A stretch of 64,000 bases of DNA from DAOQAU01 sp964640325 (GCA_964640325.1 CAZXID010000007.1:7221-71220); one strand, 5' to 3'. Shown: positions 49,956-58,681, numbered from the stretch's first letter. The notes: generated by a model not told the origin, from the letters alone. Translations and numbers: made by a program.

Positions 49956-50130
49956 AAGCTGAAAAATGACAACCAAATATTACATCGGGATGTGGCAAGG
50001 ACCAATGGGAAATGCCGCAAAAAGAAAACAACTAAATGTTGTTTTCGCTCATAGCTTACAGGGAGCTCTTGGTAGCGCGAAGCCCTGCCAAGCTGAAAAA
50101 TGACAACCAAATATTACATCGGGATGTGGC
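49956..50130 (+). repeat. 41-bp direct repeat of the tRNA-Pro 5' end and upstream DNA
   Basis: 41 bases are perfect at 49956-49996 and 50090-50130; the second copy contains the first 11 bases of the tRNA. The 93 bases between hold a nine-pair hairpin (GAAAACAAC/GTTGTTTTC) and a copy of the D-arm (50064-50078, AGCTCTTGGTAGCGC, two extra bases), followed by CTGCCAAGCTG, an inverted D-arm piece. Confidence 0.85.
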
Positions 50131-50196
50131 GCAGCTTGGTAGCGCACCTCGCTTGGGACGAGGGGGTCGCACGTTCAAATCGTGTCATCCCGACCA
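50120..50196 (+). tRNA. tRNA-Pro (anticodon TGG)
   Basis: 74-nt body plus an encoded CCA (50194-50196). Acceptor CGGGATG/CATCCCG, D-arm GCGC-AGCTTGGTA-GCGC, anticodon stem CCTCG/CGAGG with loop CTTGGGA (TGG), T-loop TTCAAAT. The two tRNA-Arg genes in this window do not encode CCA. Confidence 0.94.
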
Positions 50197-50230
50197 TTTA
50201 AAAACCGTCCCCAAAGGCGGTTTTTTAAAT
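50196..50230 (+). terminator. tRNA-Pro terminator
   Basis: ATTTAAAAACCG ... CGGTTTTTTAAAT stem with inner CC/GG pairs and an internal T6 run, directly after the tRNA and 24 bases before yidC. Confidence 0.75.
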
Positions 50231-50253
50231 AAAATACAAAGGAATTAGAAAAT

Positions 50254-51336
50254 ATGGATTTTGTAACTTTAACGATAGAGGCGCTAAGGGCTTTATCAAA
50301 TATAGTCGGCAATTACGGAATAGGAATTATCCTGCTTACAATTGTTGTAAGACTTTTAATGTGGCCTTTGAGCGTTTCGCAGCAGCGTTCAATGAAGACT
50401 ATGCAGATGCTTCAGCCAAAGTTGAAAGCTATTCAAGACAGATATAAAAGTGATCCCCAGACCATGCAGCGCAAAATGATGGAGTTTTACAAGGAGCACA
50501 AATTCAATCCGATGTCGGGATGTTTCCCTCTTTTGCTTCAAATGCCTATATTTATTTTGCTTTATTCTGCTTTGATGAGCCCTCAATTTATACAAATAGC
50601 AGGTGATACACAGTTTTTATTTATAAAAAGGCTTGATGCAACACTCAAAACTTCTGCGGGAGTCTCTTTTGACGGAATAATGAATGTTTCAAAATACGAT
50701 ACTTTTTATTTGGGCAAGACCGCCAAGGTTTATCTTCCGACAGAAACAATCGAAAATGTGAAAATAGAAAAACCCAATAAGGCACTTGAGGTTCAAGGAG
50801 ATGTGAATCCCGGTCAGTCCATTGATTTCAAAGTCAGTTTAGACAGCCTTGATTTAAAATTCAGCCAGCTTGATCAGATTCAAAAAACCGAGTTAACGAT
50901 TACAAATGCACAAAACAGGGAAAGCGAAAAAGTTGATTTTGTCAGAAAAAACGGGCTTCTTGTTTACTCAATGCCGACAAAAGAAGTAAAAAGTTCGCTC
51001 CATTATGATGTTTTGCTTTTGATTGTAATATTCGGGCTTACAATGGTTGCAACACAAAAAATTATGATGGCAACTACAAACACTCAAAACCAAGACCCTA
51101 CTCAACAGGCAATTCAAAAGTCTATGGGCGCTTTTATGCCTATCATGATTACCGCAACTTTTGTTTTCATCCCGATTCCCGCAGGTGTTTTGCTTTATTT
51201 AATTTCAAGCAACGTTATTCAGGTTATACAAACCGTTGTAATTAATAAACAGCTTGAAATCGAGGATGACAAGAAAAATCAAAAAATAGATGATGATGCG
51301 GTTAAAACCGCTAAAAAAATCGAACCGAAGGGGTAA
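50254..51336 (+). CDS. yidC: Membrane protein insertase YidC/Oxa1
   Basis: 360 residues. It inserts proteins into the inner membrane, alone or with SecYEG. The first helix (GNYGIGIILLTIVVRLLMWPLS) is followed by the cytoplasmic hairpin MKTMQMLQPKLKAIQDRYK and MSGCFPLLLQMPIFILLYSALM. A periplasmic insertion of about 120 residues lies between helices 2 and 3. The end is basic and cytoplasmic. Rather short for a Gram-negative YidC (no large N-terminal P1 domain), as in Cyanobacteria and Firmicutes. AAAGGA precedes the ATG. Its stop touches the queA start. Confidence 0.93.
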   Translation: MDFVTLTIEALRALSNIVGNYGIGIILLTIVVRLLMWPLSVSQQRSMKTMQMLQPKLKAIQDRYKSDPQTMQRKMMEFYKEHKFNPMSGCFPLLLQMPIFILLYSALMSPQFIQIAGDTQFLFIKRLDATLKTSAGVSFDGIMNVSKYDTFYLGKTAKVYLPTETIENVKIEKPNKALEVQGDVNPGQSIDFKVSLDSLDLKFSQLDQIQKTELTITNAQNRESEKVDFVRKNGLLVYSMPTKEVKSSLHYDVLLLIVIFGLTMVATQKIMMATTNTQNQDPTQQAIQKSMGAFMPIMITATFVFIPIPAGVLLYLISSNVIQVIQTVVINKQLEIEDDKKNQKIDDDAVKTAKKIEPKG

Positions 51337-52395
51337 ATGGGGGTAAATAGAACTTTGTTAACCTCCGATTTTGATTATATTTTACCTGAAGAATTGATTG
51401 CACAAAGTCCCTGCCGAAAGCGCAGCGATTCAAAGATGATGGTGCTTGAAAAAAATTCAAAAAAAACAACTCACAAACATTTTTTTGATATTGTCGATTT
51501 TTTAGACAAAAACGATGTTTTGATTTTGAATAATACAAAAGTTATTCCTGCAAGGCTTTTTGGACAAAAGATTACAGGAGCCAAAGTTGAAATTTTTCTT
51601 CTTAAGGATTTGGGTAACAATCATTGGGAAGCTCTGTTGAAACCTTCAAAGAGAATTAATGCAGGTAATATAATAAAAATATCACCTGAGCTTGGAGTTA
51701 GGGCAATAAAATTTATTGATGGCGGGAAATGGCTTATAGAATTTCTTTGCAAGGGGAATGTAAAAGAGATTTTGCAAAAAGTCGGAAATGTTCCGCTTCC
51801 GCCTTATATTGAGAGGAAATTGTCTGATGAAGATGTAAAAAAACTCGATTTTGAGCGTTATCAAACGGTTTTTGCGCAAAAAGAGGGGTCTGTTGCGGCA
51901 CCTACTGCGGGTTTACATTTTACAAAAGAAATCCTTGAAAAACTTGAGAAAAAGGGGGTTGGAATTGCCTATGTCACACTTGATGTAGGACTTGGAACTT
52001 TCAGACCGGTGAAATGCGAAAATATTTTAGAGCACAAAATGGAAATTGAAACCTTTGAAATAACCGAGGAAACCGCAAAAATTATAAATGAAGCAAGGAA
52101 AAATAAAAAAAATATCGTTGCGGTCGGAACAACTTCTGTCAGAACTTTAGAAACCGCTTTTCAAAAATACGGTGAAATAAAAGCTTGTAGGGACAATTCT
52201 CAATTATTTATTTATCCTCCTTATAAATTTAAAGTTGTTGATAAACTTTTAACAAACTTTCACCTGCCAAAATCAACTCTTTTGATGTTAGTCAGCGCCT
52301 TTGCAGGGAAGGAGTTTGTTCTGGAAGCATACAAAAACGCCATAGAGCAAAAATATCGTTTTTACAGCTACGGCGATTGTATGTTTATTTATTAA
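51337..52395 (+). CDS. queA: tRNA preQ1(34) S-adenosylmethionine ribosyltransferase-isomerase
   Basis: 352 residues. It transfers the ribosyl part of SAM to preQ1 in tRNA, the next-to-last step of queuosine synthesis. Markers: FDYILPEELIAQSPCRKRSDSKM (first part), NNTKVIPARLFGQK, VAAPTAGLHFTKEIL, LDVGLGTFRPV, VGTTSVRTLE and LLTNFHLPKSTLLMLVSAF. The start ATG follows the yidC stop codon directly, with AAGGGG upstream, so the two genes form an operon. Confidence 0.95.
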   Translation: MGVNRTLLTSDFDYILPEELIAQSPCRKRSDSKMMVLEKNSKKTTHKHFFDIVDFLDKNDVLILNNTKVIPARLFGQKITGAKVEIFLLKDLGNNHWEALLKPSKRINAGNIIKISPELGVRAIKFIDGGKWLIEFLCKGNVKEILQKVGNVPLPPYIERKLSDEDVKKLDFERYQTVFAQKEGSVAAPTAGLHFTKEILEKLEKKGVGIAYVTLDVGLGTFRPVKCENILEHKMEIETFEITEETAKIINEARKNKKNIVAVGTTSVRTLETAFQKYGEIKACRDNSQLFIYPPYKFKVVDKLLTNFHLPKSTLLMLVSAFAGKEFVLEAYKNAIEQKYRFYSYGDCMFIY

Positions 52396-52398
52396 AAT

Positions 52399-53208
52399 TT
52401 ATTCCGCTTCATCCCCTCTTTGGGCGGCAGATTTATGTGTTTTTAGGGTTACGCCTCTTTTTGAAGTTTGGATAAATTCAATCATTCTGTCAACATATTG
52501 ATTTGTCGGTAATTCTTTTTTTATTTTTTCAATTGCCTGAGTTGTATTAAATTCCGGCGAAACAAGAAGCTTAAATGCGTTGTTTGCAATAGTCCTGTCT
52601 TCTTGGGAAACTCCTCTGCGTTTAAGTGCAATTACGTTAAGTCCTTGCGGAATAGGAGGTCTTCCCTCGCCTTTTGAGTAAGGCAAAATATCCTGACGTG
52701 CTGCTGAAAACCCGCTTATAATTGCCATTTCACCTATTCTTAAATTTTGGTGAAAAACGCTCATCCCGCCGATAAACGCGCCGAATCCGACCTGAACATG
52801 TCCTCCTAGTGTAACCAAATTGGCAAGAATAACTTCGTCTTCCAGTTTGCAGTTGTGTGCAATGTGAGATCCTACCATAAGAAGACATTTGTTTCCGACT
52901 GTAGTTGTCATATCCCCGCAATTTGCCGCACGGTTTATTGTAACATTTTCTTTTATCAAGCAATTTGCACCAACTATTACTTTTGTGGGCTCATTTTTAT
53001 AGCCTAAATCTTGAGGCGCGGTTCCTATGCTTGCAAAAGGATTGATTATTGTTCCTTCACCGATTTCACAATGTTCTAAATAAGCGTTTGCAAGGATTTT
53101 TATTCCACTTGCCAGTTTGACATTTTCTCCGATTACAACATTCGGGCCTATAAATACATCCTTTTCAATTTGTGCGGATTTGTGTATAATTGCTGTTTTG
53201 TCTATCAT
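52399..53208 (-). CDS. lpxA: UDP-N-acetylglucosamine acyltransferase
   Basis: 269 residues. First step of lipid A synthesis, transferring 3-hydroxyacyl from ACP to UDP-GlcNAc. It is a left-handed beta helix of hexapeptide repeats (IGPNVVIGENVKLASGIKI and so on) with the catalytic His in VGSHIAHNCKLED. The C-terminal helices include FKLLVSPEFNTTQAIEKI. It ends in a charged tail. Last gene of the lipid A cluster, 18 bases after fabZ. Confidence 0.95.
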   Translation of the reverse strand: MIDKTAIIHKSAQIEKDVFIGPNVVIGENVKLASGIKILANAYLEHCEIGEGTIINPFASIGTAPQDLGYKNEPTKVIVGANCLIKENVTINRAANCGDMTTTVGNKCLLMVGSHIAHNCKLEDEVILANLVTLGGHVQVGFGAFIGGMSVFHQNLRIGEMAIISGFSAARQDILPYSKGEGRPPIPQGLNVIALKRRGVSQEDRTIANNAFKLLVSPEFNTTQAIEKIKKELPTNQYVDRMIEFIQTSKRGVTLKTHKSAAQRGDEAE

Positions 53209-53226
53209 TTTTCACCCTTTCAGCTT

Positions 53227-53673
53227 TTAAGCCTGCTTCATGCAAACAGTCATATCAGCTTCTACTGTTACTATTCCGTCAACCGAACCGATTGCATGGC
53301 ATTTTGCAATAGGCCCTTTCATTTTTAATAATTGAATTTCCATTTCAAACTTGTCGCCGGGTCTCACAATGCTTTTAAATCTTACATTTTCCATTGATGC
53401 AAATAGCGGCAGCATCCCCTTGAAATGCTCCAAGCATAACAAAATAGGGGCAGAACACTGAGCCATGGCTTCAACTTGTAAAACGCCGGGCATGATAGGA
53501 TTGCCGGGAAAATGTCCTTGGAAAAATTCATCATTCATTGTTACATTTTTATACCCTTTTGAATATTTGCCCGGAACACATTCGGTTATTCTATCCACGA
53601 GCAAAAAAGGATACCGATGGGGGATCATTTGCATGATTTCTATTGTATTAAAGCTTAAAATTTTGTCTGTCAT
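53227..53673 (-). CDS. fabZ: 3-hydroxyacyl-ACP dehydratase
   Basis: 148 residues, hot-dog fold. Catalytic H54 (FFQGHFPGNPIMPG) and E68 (LQVEAMAQ). It dehydrates 3-hydroxyacyl-ACP in fatty acid synthesis and thereby competes with LpxA for the same substrate; the lpxC-fabZ-lpxA order is a well-known arrangement. AAAGGAG precedes the ATG. Confidence 0.95.
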   Translation of the reverse strand: MTDKILSFNTIEIMQMIPHRYPFLLVDRITECVPGKYSKGYKNVTMNDEFFQGHFPGNPIMPGVLQVEAMAQCSAPILLCLEHFKGMLPLFASMENVRFKSIVRPGDKFEMEIQLLKMKGPIAKCHAIGSVDGIVTVEADMTVCMKQA

Positions 53674-53742
53674 TTTGTCTCTCCTTTTCTTACATTATCA
53701 TAATTATTTTATTTTTTTGCTTTTTTAATTTATTTTTAATAT

Positions 53743-54552
53743 CTATATTTTTATTAATTTGTCTTTGAGCATTTTTGCGGCTTTGACATGAACGGCATGT
53801 CCTGCTTCTTTGACTATAATCTGAGCTTTTAAATCAAGCGGGTTTATTCCCGTAAGGTACAAATCGCCGATTAAGTCAAGGATTTTATGTTTGATCGGTT
53901 CAAGACAACTTCTGAGCTGAGTTGTATAGCTTTCCCCGTTAAGTCCGACAGTGTTTTCCATCGTAACTCCTTTTGCAAAACCGAAAAGCTGGAATTTTCT
54001 TAAATCTTTTAAATACCCAAAAGTCCTTGCGTTTATTATTTCATCTTCGCTTCTTCCGTTAAACGATACCCATGTCTGATTAAGTTCAGGATGATCATAT
54101 TTAACAGAATAGGTTATATTAAGCTCTTTGTCGGGGATAATTATAAGGTGAGTTTTGCCGTTAAGGTAGTAAACGGGTTCTTTTACGCTATAATTTATTT
54201 TCTCGTTTTTTTCACAGCCGGCTTTTTTAAATAATTCCACCCATTCTTTCGCGCTTCCGTCAAGAATAGGCATTTCCGGCTTTGAGATATGAACATCAAG
54301 AGAATCTATGCCTAAAAAGGCGCAGGCAGCTGAAAAGTGTTCTGTGAGCATAACTTTTGTTTTGCCGTTACCTAAAACAACGCAGTGATCGGTTGAAATT
54401 ACGCTGTCAACATCAAGAATTATAGGTTCTGCCGATTCTTCGACAAAAAACCTTATTTTACCTTTTGAAGACGGTAAAATTTGAACGCAACATTCACGAT
54501 TTTTCATCAGACCGTTGCCTTTTACCTCGATTTTTTTTAAAACAGTTGTCAT
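53743..54552 (-). CDS. lpxC: UDP-3-O-acyl-N-acetylglucosamine deacetylase
   Basis: 269 residues. Zinc enzyme for the committed step of lipid A synthesis. H72 in LTEHFSAACAFLGID is the first zinc ligand; the other two (H and D) are in IKHKILDLIGDLYL. PEMPILDGSAKEW is the conserved active-site loop. Slightly short against E. coli (305) but complete, as in Cyanobacteria-like relatives. It lies 17 bases after lpxD; AAGG before the ATG. Confidence 0.94.
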   Translation of the reverse strand: MTTVLKKIEVKGNGLMKNRECCVQILPSSKGKIRFFVEESAEPIILDVDSVISTDHCVVLGNGKTKVMLTEHFSAACAFLGIDSLDVHISKPEMPILDGSAKEWVELFKKAGCEKNEKINYSVKEPVYYLNGKTHLIIIPDKELNITYSVKYDHPELNQTWVSFNGRSEDEIINARTFGYLKDLRKFQLFGFAKGVTMENTVGLNGESYTTQLRSCLEPIKHKILDLIGDLYLTGINPLDLKAQIIVKEAGHAVHVKAAKMLKDKLIKI

Positions 54553-54569
54553 TTCTAACCTTCGGGGGC

Positions 54570-55664
54570 TTAAGCCTCTGCGTTCCCTTCTTCAAATGTT
54601 TTCAGCAGCGGTTCGTATTTTTTGAATTTTTTAATGAGTTCGTCTGCATCTTTCATTGTTTTAAGCTGACGTATAAATTCTTTTCTTGGCATTGCCGGAT
54701 AGCCTATGACTATGCTTTTTTCGGGAAAACTTTTTGAAACACCTGATTTTGCGGCTATGATACAGTCATTGCCTATGCTTATATGATCTGCAATTCCTAC
54801 TTGACCGGCTATCACGACTCTGTCGCCAATAACACAACTTCCCGCAATCCCTACCTGAGAAATAATCATACAGCCTCTGCCTATTTTGCAGTTATGACCT
54901 ATCATTACCTGGTCATCTATTTTTGTTTCATCGCCTATGATGGTGTCTTCGAGAGTTCCTCTGTCAATAGTCGTATTTGCTCCGATTTCTACATTTTTTC
55001 CGATTTGAACAGAGCCTATTGATGGAATTTTAAAAATTTTGTGAGAACTGTTTTCTTCCAAAATAGCTCCGTCTTTTCTTGCCTGTTCAATGTTATCGGG
55101 ATTTTCTGTTACAAAGCTGAAGCCGTCTGAGCCCAGTGATACTCCATGATGTAAAATTACATTATCATTTACAATAACTCTGTCGCCGATATTTACACCG
55201 GGGTGAAAAAAGCAGTTTTTGCCGATTTTTACGTTGCTTCCTATATAAGAGTTTGCAACTATTTTTGTTCCGTCTGCTATTTGAGCGCCTCTTGAAACAA
55301 CTACGTTAGGGCCTATTGCAACATTTTCGCCCAACTTGACATCAGGATAAACTATTGCGCTGGGGTGGACTCCTTTTTGAGTTTCAGGCTCTCTATAAAA
55401 AAGATTTAGCAATTTCATCATTGCAAGGCGCGGTCTTTCTACTTCAATCGTGCTTATATTGTCAAAATTAACTCCCAGCGGCACAAGTGCTGCTTTTGCC
55501 CTTGTTTTTGCCAGATTTTGAATTTCTTCCTCGCTCAGTGCCAGTGCAAGACAGTTTTCATCGGCAAGAAGCGGAGGCGCAAGCATCGAAATTTTTGCAT
55601 CTTCTGCCTTATTAAGCAGTCCGCCGACTATTTGTGTTATTTCCTCAATTGAATAGGTTTTCAT
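54570..55664 (-). CDS. lpxD: UDP-3-O-acylglucosamine N-acyltransferase
   Basis: 364 residues. Third step of lipid A synthesis. The N-terminal uridine-binding domain (about 1-100) is followed by a hexapeptide-repeat beta helix (GENVAIGPNVVVSRGAQIAD). The catalytic His is in DDQVMIGHNCKIGRG, with LHHGVSLGSDGFSFV also typical. The C-terminal helix (ADELIKKFKKYEPLLKTF) is long. First gene of lpxD-lpxC-fabZ-lpxA. AGGAG lies before the ATG. Confidence 0.95.
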   Translation of the reverse strand: MKTYSIEEITQIVGGLLNKAEDAKISMLAPPLLADENCLALALSEEEIQNLAKTRAKAALVPLGVNFDNISTIEVERPRLAMMKLLNLFYREPETQKGVHPSAIVYPDVKLGENVAIGPNVVVSRGAQIADGTKIVANSYIGSNVKIGKNCFFHPGVNIGDRVIVNDNVILHHGVSLGSDGFSFVTENPDNIEQARKDGAILEENSSHKIFKIPSIGSVQIGKNVEIGANTTIDRGTLEDTIIGDETKIDDQVMIGHNCKIGRGCMIISQVGIAGSCVIGDRVVIAGQVGIADHISIGNDCIIAAKSGVSKSFPEKSIVIGYPAMPRKEFIRQLKTMKDADELIKKFKKYEPLLKTFEEGNAEA

Positions 55665-55724
55665 ATTTTTCTCCTGTTATAGTTTTTCTTAATTCTAATA
55701 TTAATTTAAATATTTATCAAATTA

Positions 55725-56195
55725 TTAAGATTTTTTCATTGCTTCAATCAAATCGGTTGTAGATTTCCCTTCAACAAAATCTATAAATTCAATTCTGCCG
55801 CCGTTTTTGAGTATGACATCGGCTTCGGGAAGGGTGTTTTTATTGTAATCGGCACCTTTGGTGTGAATGTCAGGCTTTATTTGGTCAAGCAAGTCTTTGG
55901 GTGAATCTTCGTCAAAAAATATAACATAATCCACACAACACAAAGCACATAAAACCTCTGCTCGGTCCTGCTCAGGATTAATCGGTCTGCCTTGGCCTTT
56001 TATTTTTCTGACGGATTTATCCGAATTTAAAAGTACAATCAAAACATCTGCAAAGCTTTTGGTTTTTTGAAGGTATCTGACATGTCCTAAGTGTAAAATA
56101 TCAAAACACCCATTTGTGGTAACGATTTTTTTGCCTTCTTTTTTGAGTTTTTGCACAAAAGAATTGATATTCTCTTTTTTTATTACCTCGCCCAT
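55725..56195 (-). CDS. rfaE2: D-glycero-beta-D-manno-heptose 1-phosphate adenylyltransferase
   Basis: 156 residues, nucleotidyltransferase fold, the second half of the HldE reaction as a separate protein. NGCFDILHLGHVRYLQ holds the HxGH motif; VLLNSDKSVRKIKGQGRP and GKSTTDLI are family marks. It makes ADP-heptose for the LPS inner core. The separate kinase (rfaE1) and isomerases are not in the window. 60 bases upstream of lpxD on the same strand, so it may be part of the LPS transcript. Confidence 0.93.
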   Translation of the reverse strand: MGEVIKKENINSFVQKLKKEGKKIVTTNGCFDILHLGHVRYLQKTKSFADVLIVLLNSDKSVRKIKGQGRPINPEQDRAEVLCALCCVDYVIFFDEDSPKDLLDQIKPDIHTKGADYNKNTLPEADVILKNGGRIEFIDFVEGKSTTDLIEAMKKS

Positions 56196-56235
56196 TTATG
56201 CCCTCTCTTGAATTTATAAGTCAAATGTAGCACAT

Positions 56236-56412
56236 AAACAGTAAATAGTAAATGGTAAATAGTGAAAGGTGGAGAGTGAGTAGTGACGGGATTTTTTGTA
56301 ACTTTTCAAACGTTCACCCATTCAGCCTTTCACCCCTCACCCGAAATTCTGCCCTCGCTTACAAGGGGCGAGGGCAGAATTTCACTCCCTGACCCCCTGA
56401 CCTTTCACTTAA
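56236..56412. repeat. Composite heptad-repeat element with GC hairpin
   Basis: Forward heptads (AGTAAAT, AGTAAATG, AGTGAAAG, GTGGAGAGTGAG) at 56239-56286, reversed heptads (GTTCACC, ATTCAGCC, TTTCACC) at 56312-56341, then a perfect 16-bp stem (56343-56358 with 56368-56383) of CCCTCGC type, then more reversed units to 56410. No gene. Confidence 0.7.
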
Positions 56413-56415
56413 TAA

Positions 56416-56444
56416 TTGTCAATTAACATAAATAATGTTACAAT
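56416..56444 (+). promoter_or_regulatory. Promoter of the sigma factor/pilD operon
   Basis: TTGTCA (56416-56421), exactly 17 bases, TACAAT (56439-56444). Strong sigma-70 type promoter. It lies inside the upstream extension of the sigma factor frame, which is one reason to place the start later. Confidence 0.7.
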
Positions 56445-56475
56445 TAAATTGTCAGAAGAGATATCGGAGAAACCT

Positions 56476-57255
56476 TTGCAGCAACAGGAAGATACTTTTG
56501 TACAGATTCATAAATGGTTGTTGACTTACAGAGAGTCTAAGGATGTAAAGCTGAAAAAACAGCTGAAGAATCTTATTGTAATAGCGGCAATGCCATTTGT
56601 TAAAAGAATTGCATGCGGTCTTGCGCGGCGTGCAACCGACCCTGTCGATGATCTTATTCAGGTCGGCTCTCTGGGGCTTGTAAAAGCCATAGATTTATAT
56701 AATCCTGAAATAAGCAATAAATTCAAAACTTATGCGACATATCTTATAACGGGTGAAATCAAGCATTATTTGAGAGATAAAGCTGCTATGATTAAAGCTC
56801 CGCGAGAAATTCAAGAACTTGCTTACAGAATAAATTGTGTAATAAGACAGCTCAATGAAGATGGTTTTGATGAGCCGACTTCACAGCAGGTAGCACAAAT
56901 TATGTCGATTCCTGTGAATAAAATCGAGGGAGTTATTGAAGTTGACAGAAGAAAAAGCACACTATCGCTTGACCAATCGGCGATTTATGAGGATGAAGAT
57001 ATTGCACTTATAGATAAAATTCCGTCCGGAAATTATCAGGAATTTTTGGATTCTTATGAAAAAAAGATAATGCTTTCGGATGCAGTAAAAAAACTTGAGC
57101 CCAAGATGAGAGAAATAATTGAATTAAGTTATTATGACGAATTAAATCAAAGAGAAATTGCACAAAAATTAAATATTTCTCAAATGCAGGTTTCAAGAAG
57201 ACTTAAAAAAGCACTTAACGGTATGTATGAAATAATCACGGGAGGGCTTAAATAA
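56476..57255 (+). CDS. Alternative sigma factor of the SigB/SigF/SigG type
   Basis: About 259 residues with regions 2, 3 and 4 of group 3 sigma-70 factors. Region 2 has DDLIQVGSLGLVKAIDLYNP and FKTYATYLITGEIKHYLRDK, region 3 starts APREIQELAYRI, and region 4 contains the helix-turn-helix LNQREIAQKLNISQMQVSRRL. The closest type is cyanobacterial SigF, which there controls type IV pili and motility. Start: TTG 56476 with GGAG six bases upstream; the frame opens at 56416 but overlaps the promoter. One base separates its stop from the prepilin peptidase gene, so a pilus-related role is suggested by context. Confidence 0.88.
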   Translation: MQQQEDTFVQIHKWLLTYRESKDVKLKKQLKNLIVIAAMPFVKRIACGLARRATDPVDDLIQVGSLGLVKAIDLYNPEISNKFKTYATYLITGEIKHYLRDKAAMIKAPREIQELAYRINCVIRQLNEDGFDEPTSQQVAQIMSIPVNKIEGVIEVDRRKSTLSLDQSAIYEDEDIALIDKIPSGNYQEFLDSYEKKIMLSDAVKKLEPKMREIIELSYYDELNQREIAQKLNISQMQVSRRLKKALNGMYEIITGGLK

Positions 57256-57256
57256 A

Positions 57257-58246
57257 ATGGATTTGTTAATATTTTTGTTACTTGTAATATTTTTTGTTTT
57301 TATAACAGGGCTTTGCGTGGGTAGTTTTTTGAATGTGGTTATTTTAAGAGCTTTTAGCAATGAGTCTATAATTTTCCCTCCTTCAAAATGTCCGTTGTGT
57401 AAAAAATCGCTTAAGTGGTATCACAATATTCCGGTTCTATCATATCTGTTTTTGAGGGGGAAGTGTTCTTTTTGCGATGAAAAAATAAGTATTCAGTATC
57501 CTATAGTGGAGATTGTTACAGGTTTTTTGTTTGTGGCTGTTTTTATGAAATTTGGATTTAGCATAAATTTAATTTTTATGCTTATTTTTACTTCTCTTTT
57601 TGTTGTCCTTGCGGTAACCGATATAAAAGAAAAGGTTATTTTTGATTTTCACACCTACGCTCTGGCAATTTTTGGTCTTATTTATAACTTTTTTAATTTC
57701 GGGCATCTTTATTACGGGGTTAAAATAATAAACTTAGGCCAATTTGCACTTCAAATAAATAATTCTTTTATTCAGGCAATTTTGGGTGTTATCGCCGGAA
57801 TAATCATAATGGAACTTCTTGCAAGGTTCGGGTATTTAGTTGCAGGCACAAGGGCTTTCGGCGAGGGTGATACTTTTATCGCAGCGGGTTTGGGTGCGGT
57901 TTTTGGATTTAAATATCTTATTACCGTTTTTGTTTACAGTTTGATTATCCAAGTTTTGTTGACAATCCCTGTGTTTTTTAAAAAACTTTATTGCAGGAAA
58001 GATTATAAAACACTTGCCGCTTTTATTGCTTTTTTTGCCTTTGCATTTGCGTTTAAAGCGGTTGATAATCATGAGTTGCTTAACAATCTTTTAGTTTTTG
58101 GGATTTTGATTTTTATTCTTTGTGTTCTTGGTTTTTATGCGTGCAAAAGGATTCTTCGGGGGCTTAAAAACCCCGAGAATATGACTTATTTGCCTTTTGG
58201 GCCCGCGATGATTGCCGGTGCGTTTTTCGTAATGTTTTTATTATGA
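57257..58246 (+). CDS. pilD: Prepilin peptidase (leader peptidase / N-methyltransferase)
   Basis: 329 residues, eight or so membrane helices. The N-terminal methyltransferase-like part has the zinc cysteines C45, C48, C70, C73 (CPLC ... CSFC). The aspartic peptidase residues are in AVTDIKEKVIFD and FGEGDTFIAAG (GxGD). It cleaves the leader of prepilins such as that at 45172 and methylates the new N-terminus. It is translationally close to the sigma factor gene, with GGAGGG just before the ATG. Confidence 0.93.
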   Translation: MDLLIFLLLVIFFVFITGLCVGSFLNVVILRAFSNESIIFPPSKCPLCKKSLKWYHNIPVLSYLFLRGKCSFCDEKISIQYPIVEIVTGFLFVAVFMKFGFSINLIFMLIFTSLFVVLAVTDIKEKVIFDFHTYALAIFGLIYNFFNFGHLYYGVKIINLGQFALQINNSFIQAILGVIAGIIIMELLARFGYLVAGTRAFGEGDTFIAAGLGAVFGFKYLITVFVYSLIIQVLLTIPVFFKKLYCRKDYKTLAAFIAFFAFAFAFKAVDNHELLNNLLVFGILIFILCVLGFYACKRILRGLKNPENMTYLPFGPAMIAGAFFVMFLL

Positions 58247-58292
58247 GGACAAGGAATAATTTACAAATGAGGGCGAGGGAAAATGCAAGATT

Positions 58293-58592
58293 TTATAAAT
58301 TTATAAAAGTTTGCAAATTTATTTTTGACAATTCAGGCAAATAATAAATATGCTCACCATTTATGACCAATTCTAAATTACCGGTGTGATATAATGGTCT
58401 GTCGCCTTCTAAAATTGTTTCTTGAAGGTTATAAGTAAAATCTTGCCCGTCATTTGCTTTTATTTTAGTAAATTTTAGAAAAGCGTTAGTAGCTTCAGGG
58501 CTTTTTTTAATAATATTATAGGCGTTTTGATTAATTTTTACACATGATTTAAAATTAACTGGTTGATTTTGAGTTTGAAAATTTACTTTCAT
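58293..58592 (-). CDS. Small hypothetical protein
   Basis: 99 residues, not recognised. It begins KVNFQTQNQPVNFKSCVKIN and has no membrane segment. AAGGGG precedes ATG 58592 and TATAAT lies 16 bases further upstream on the same strand; the frame also opens from 58625, but that part contains the promoter. Convergent with pilD. Function unknown. Confidence 0.6.
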   Translation of the reverse strand: MKVNFQTQNQPVNFKSCVKINQNAYNIIKKSPEATNAFLKFTKIKANDGQDFTYNLQETILEGDRPLYHTGNLELVINGEHIYYLPELSKINLQTFINL

Positions 58593-58681
58593 TTTTTCCC
58601 CTTTTAAAATTATAATATTTGACAAAAATTATAAAAATCAAAAAAATTTTTTTTGTTACTTAAGTATTCTTATAGTGTATA

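Noticed and set aside
56236..56412. CRISPR-like array
   Set aside because: Repeats are seven bases and contiguous, with no unique spacers and no cas genes.
58293..58592. Common N-terminal motif linking several small hypothetical proteins (MKVN..., MNV..., MIN...)
   Set aside because: The similarity is only a few residues and cannot be told from chance by eye.
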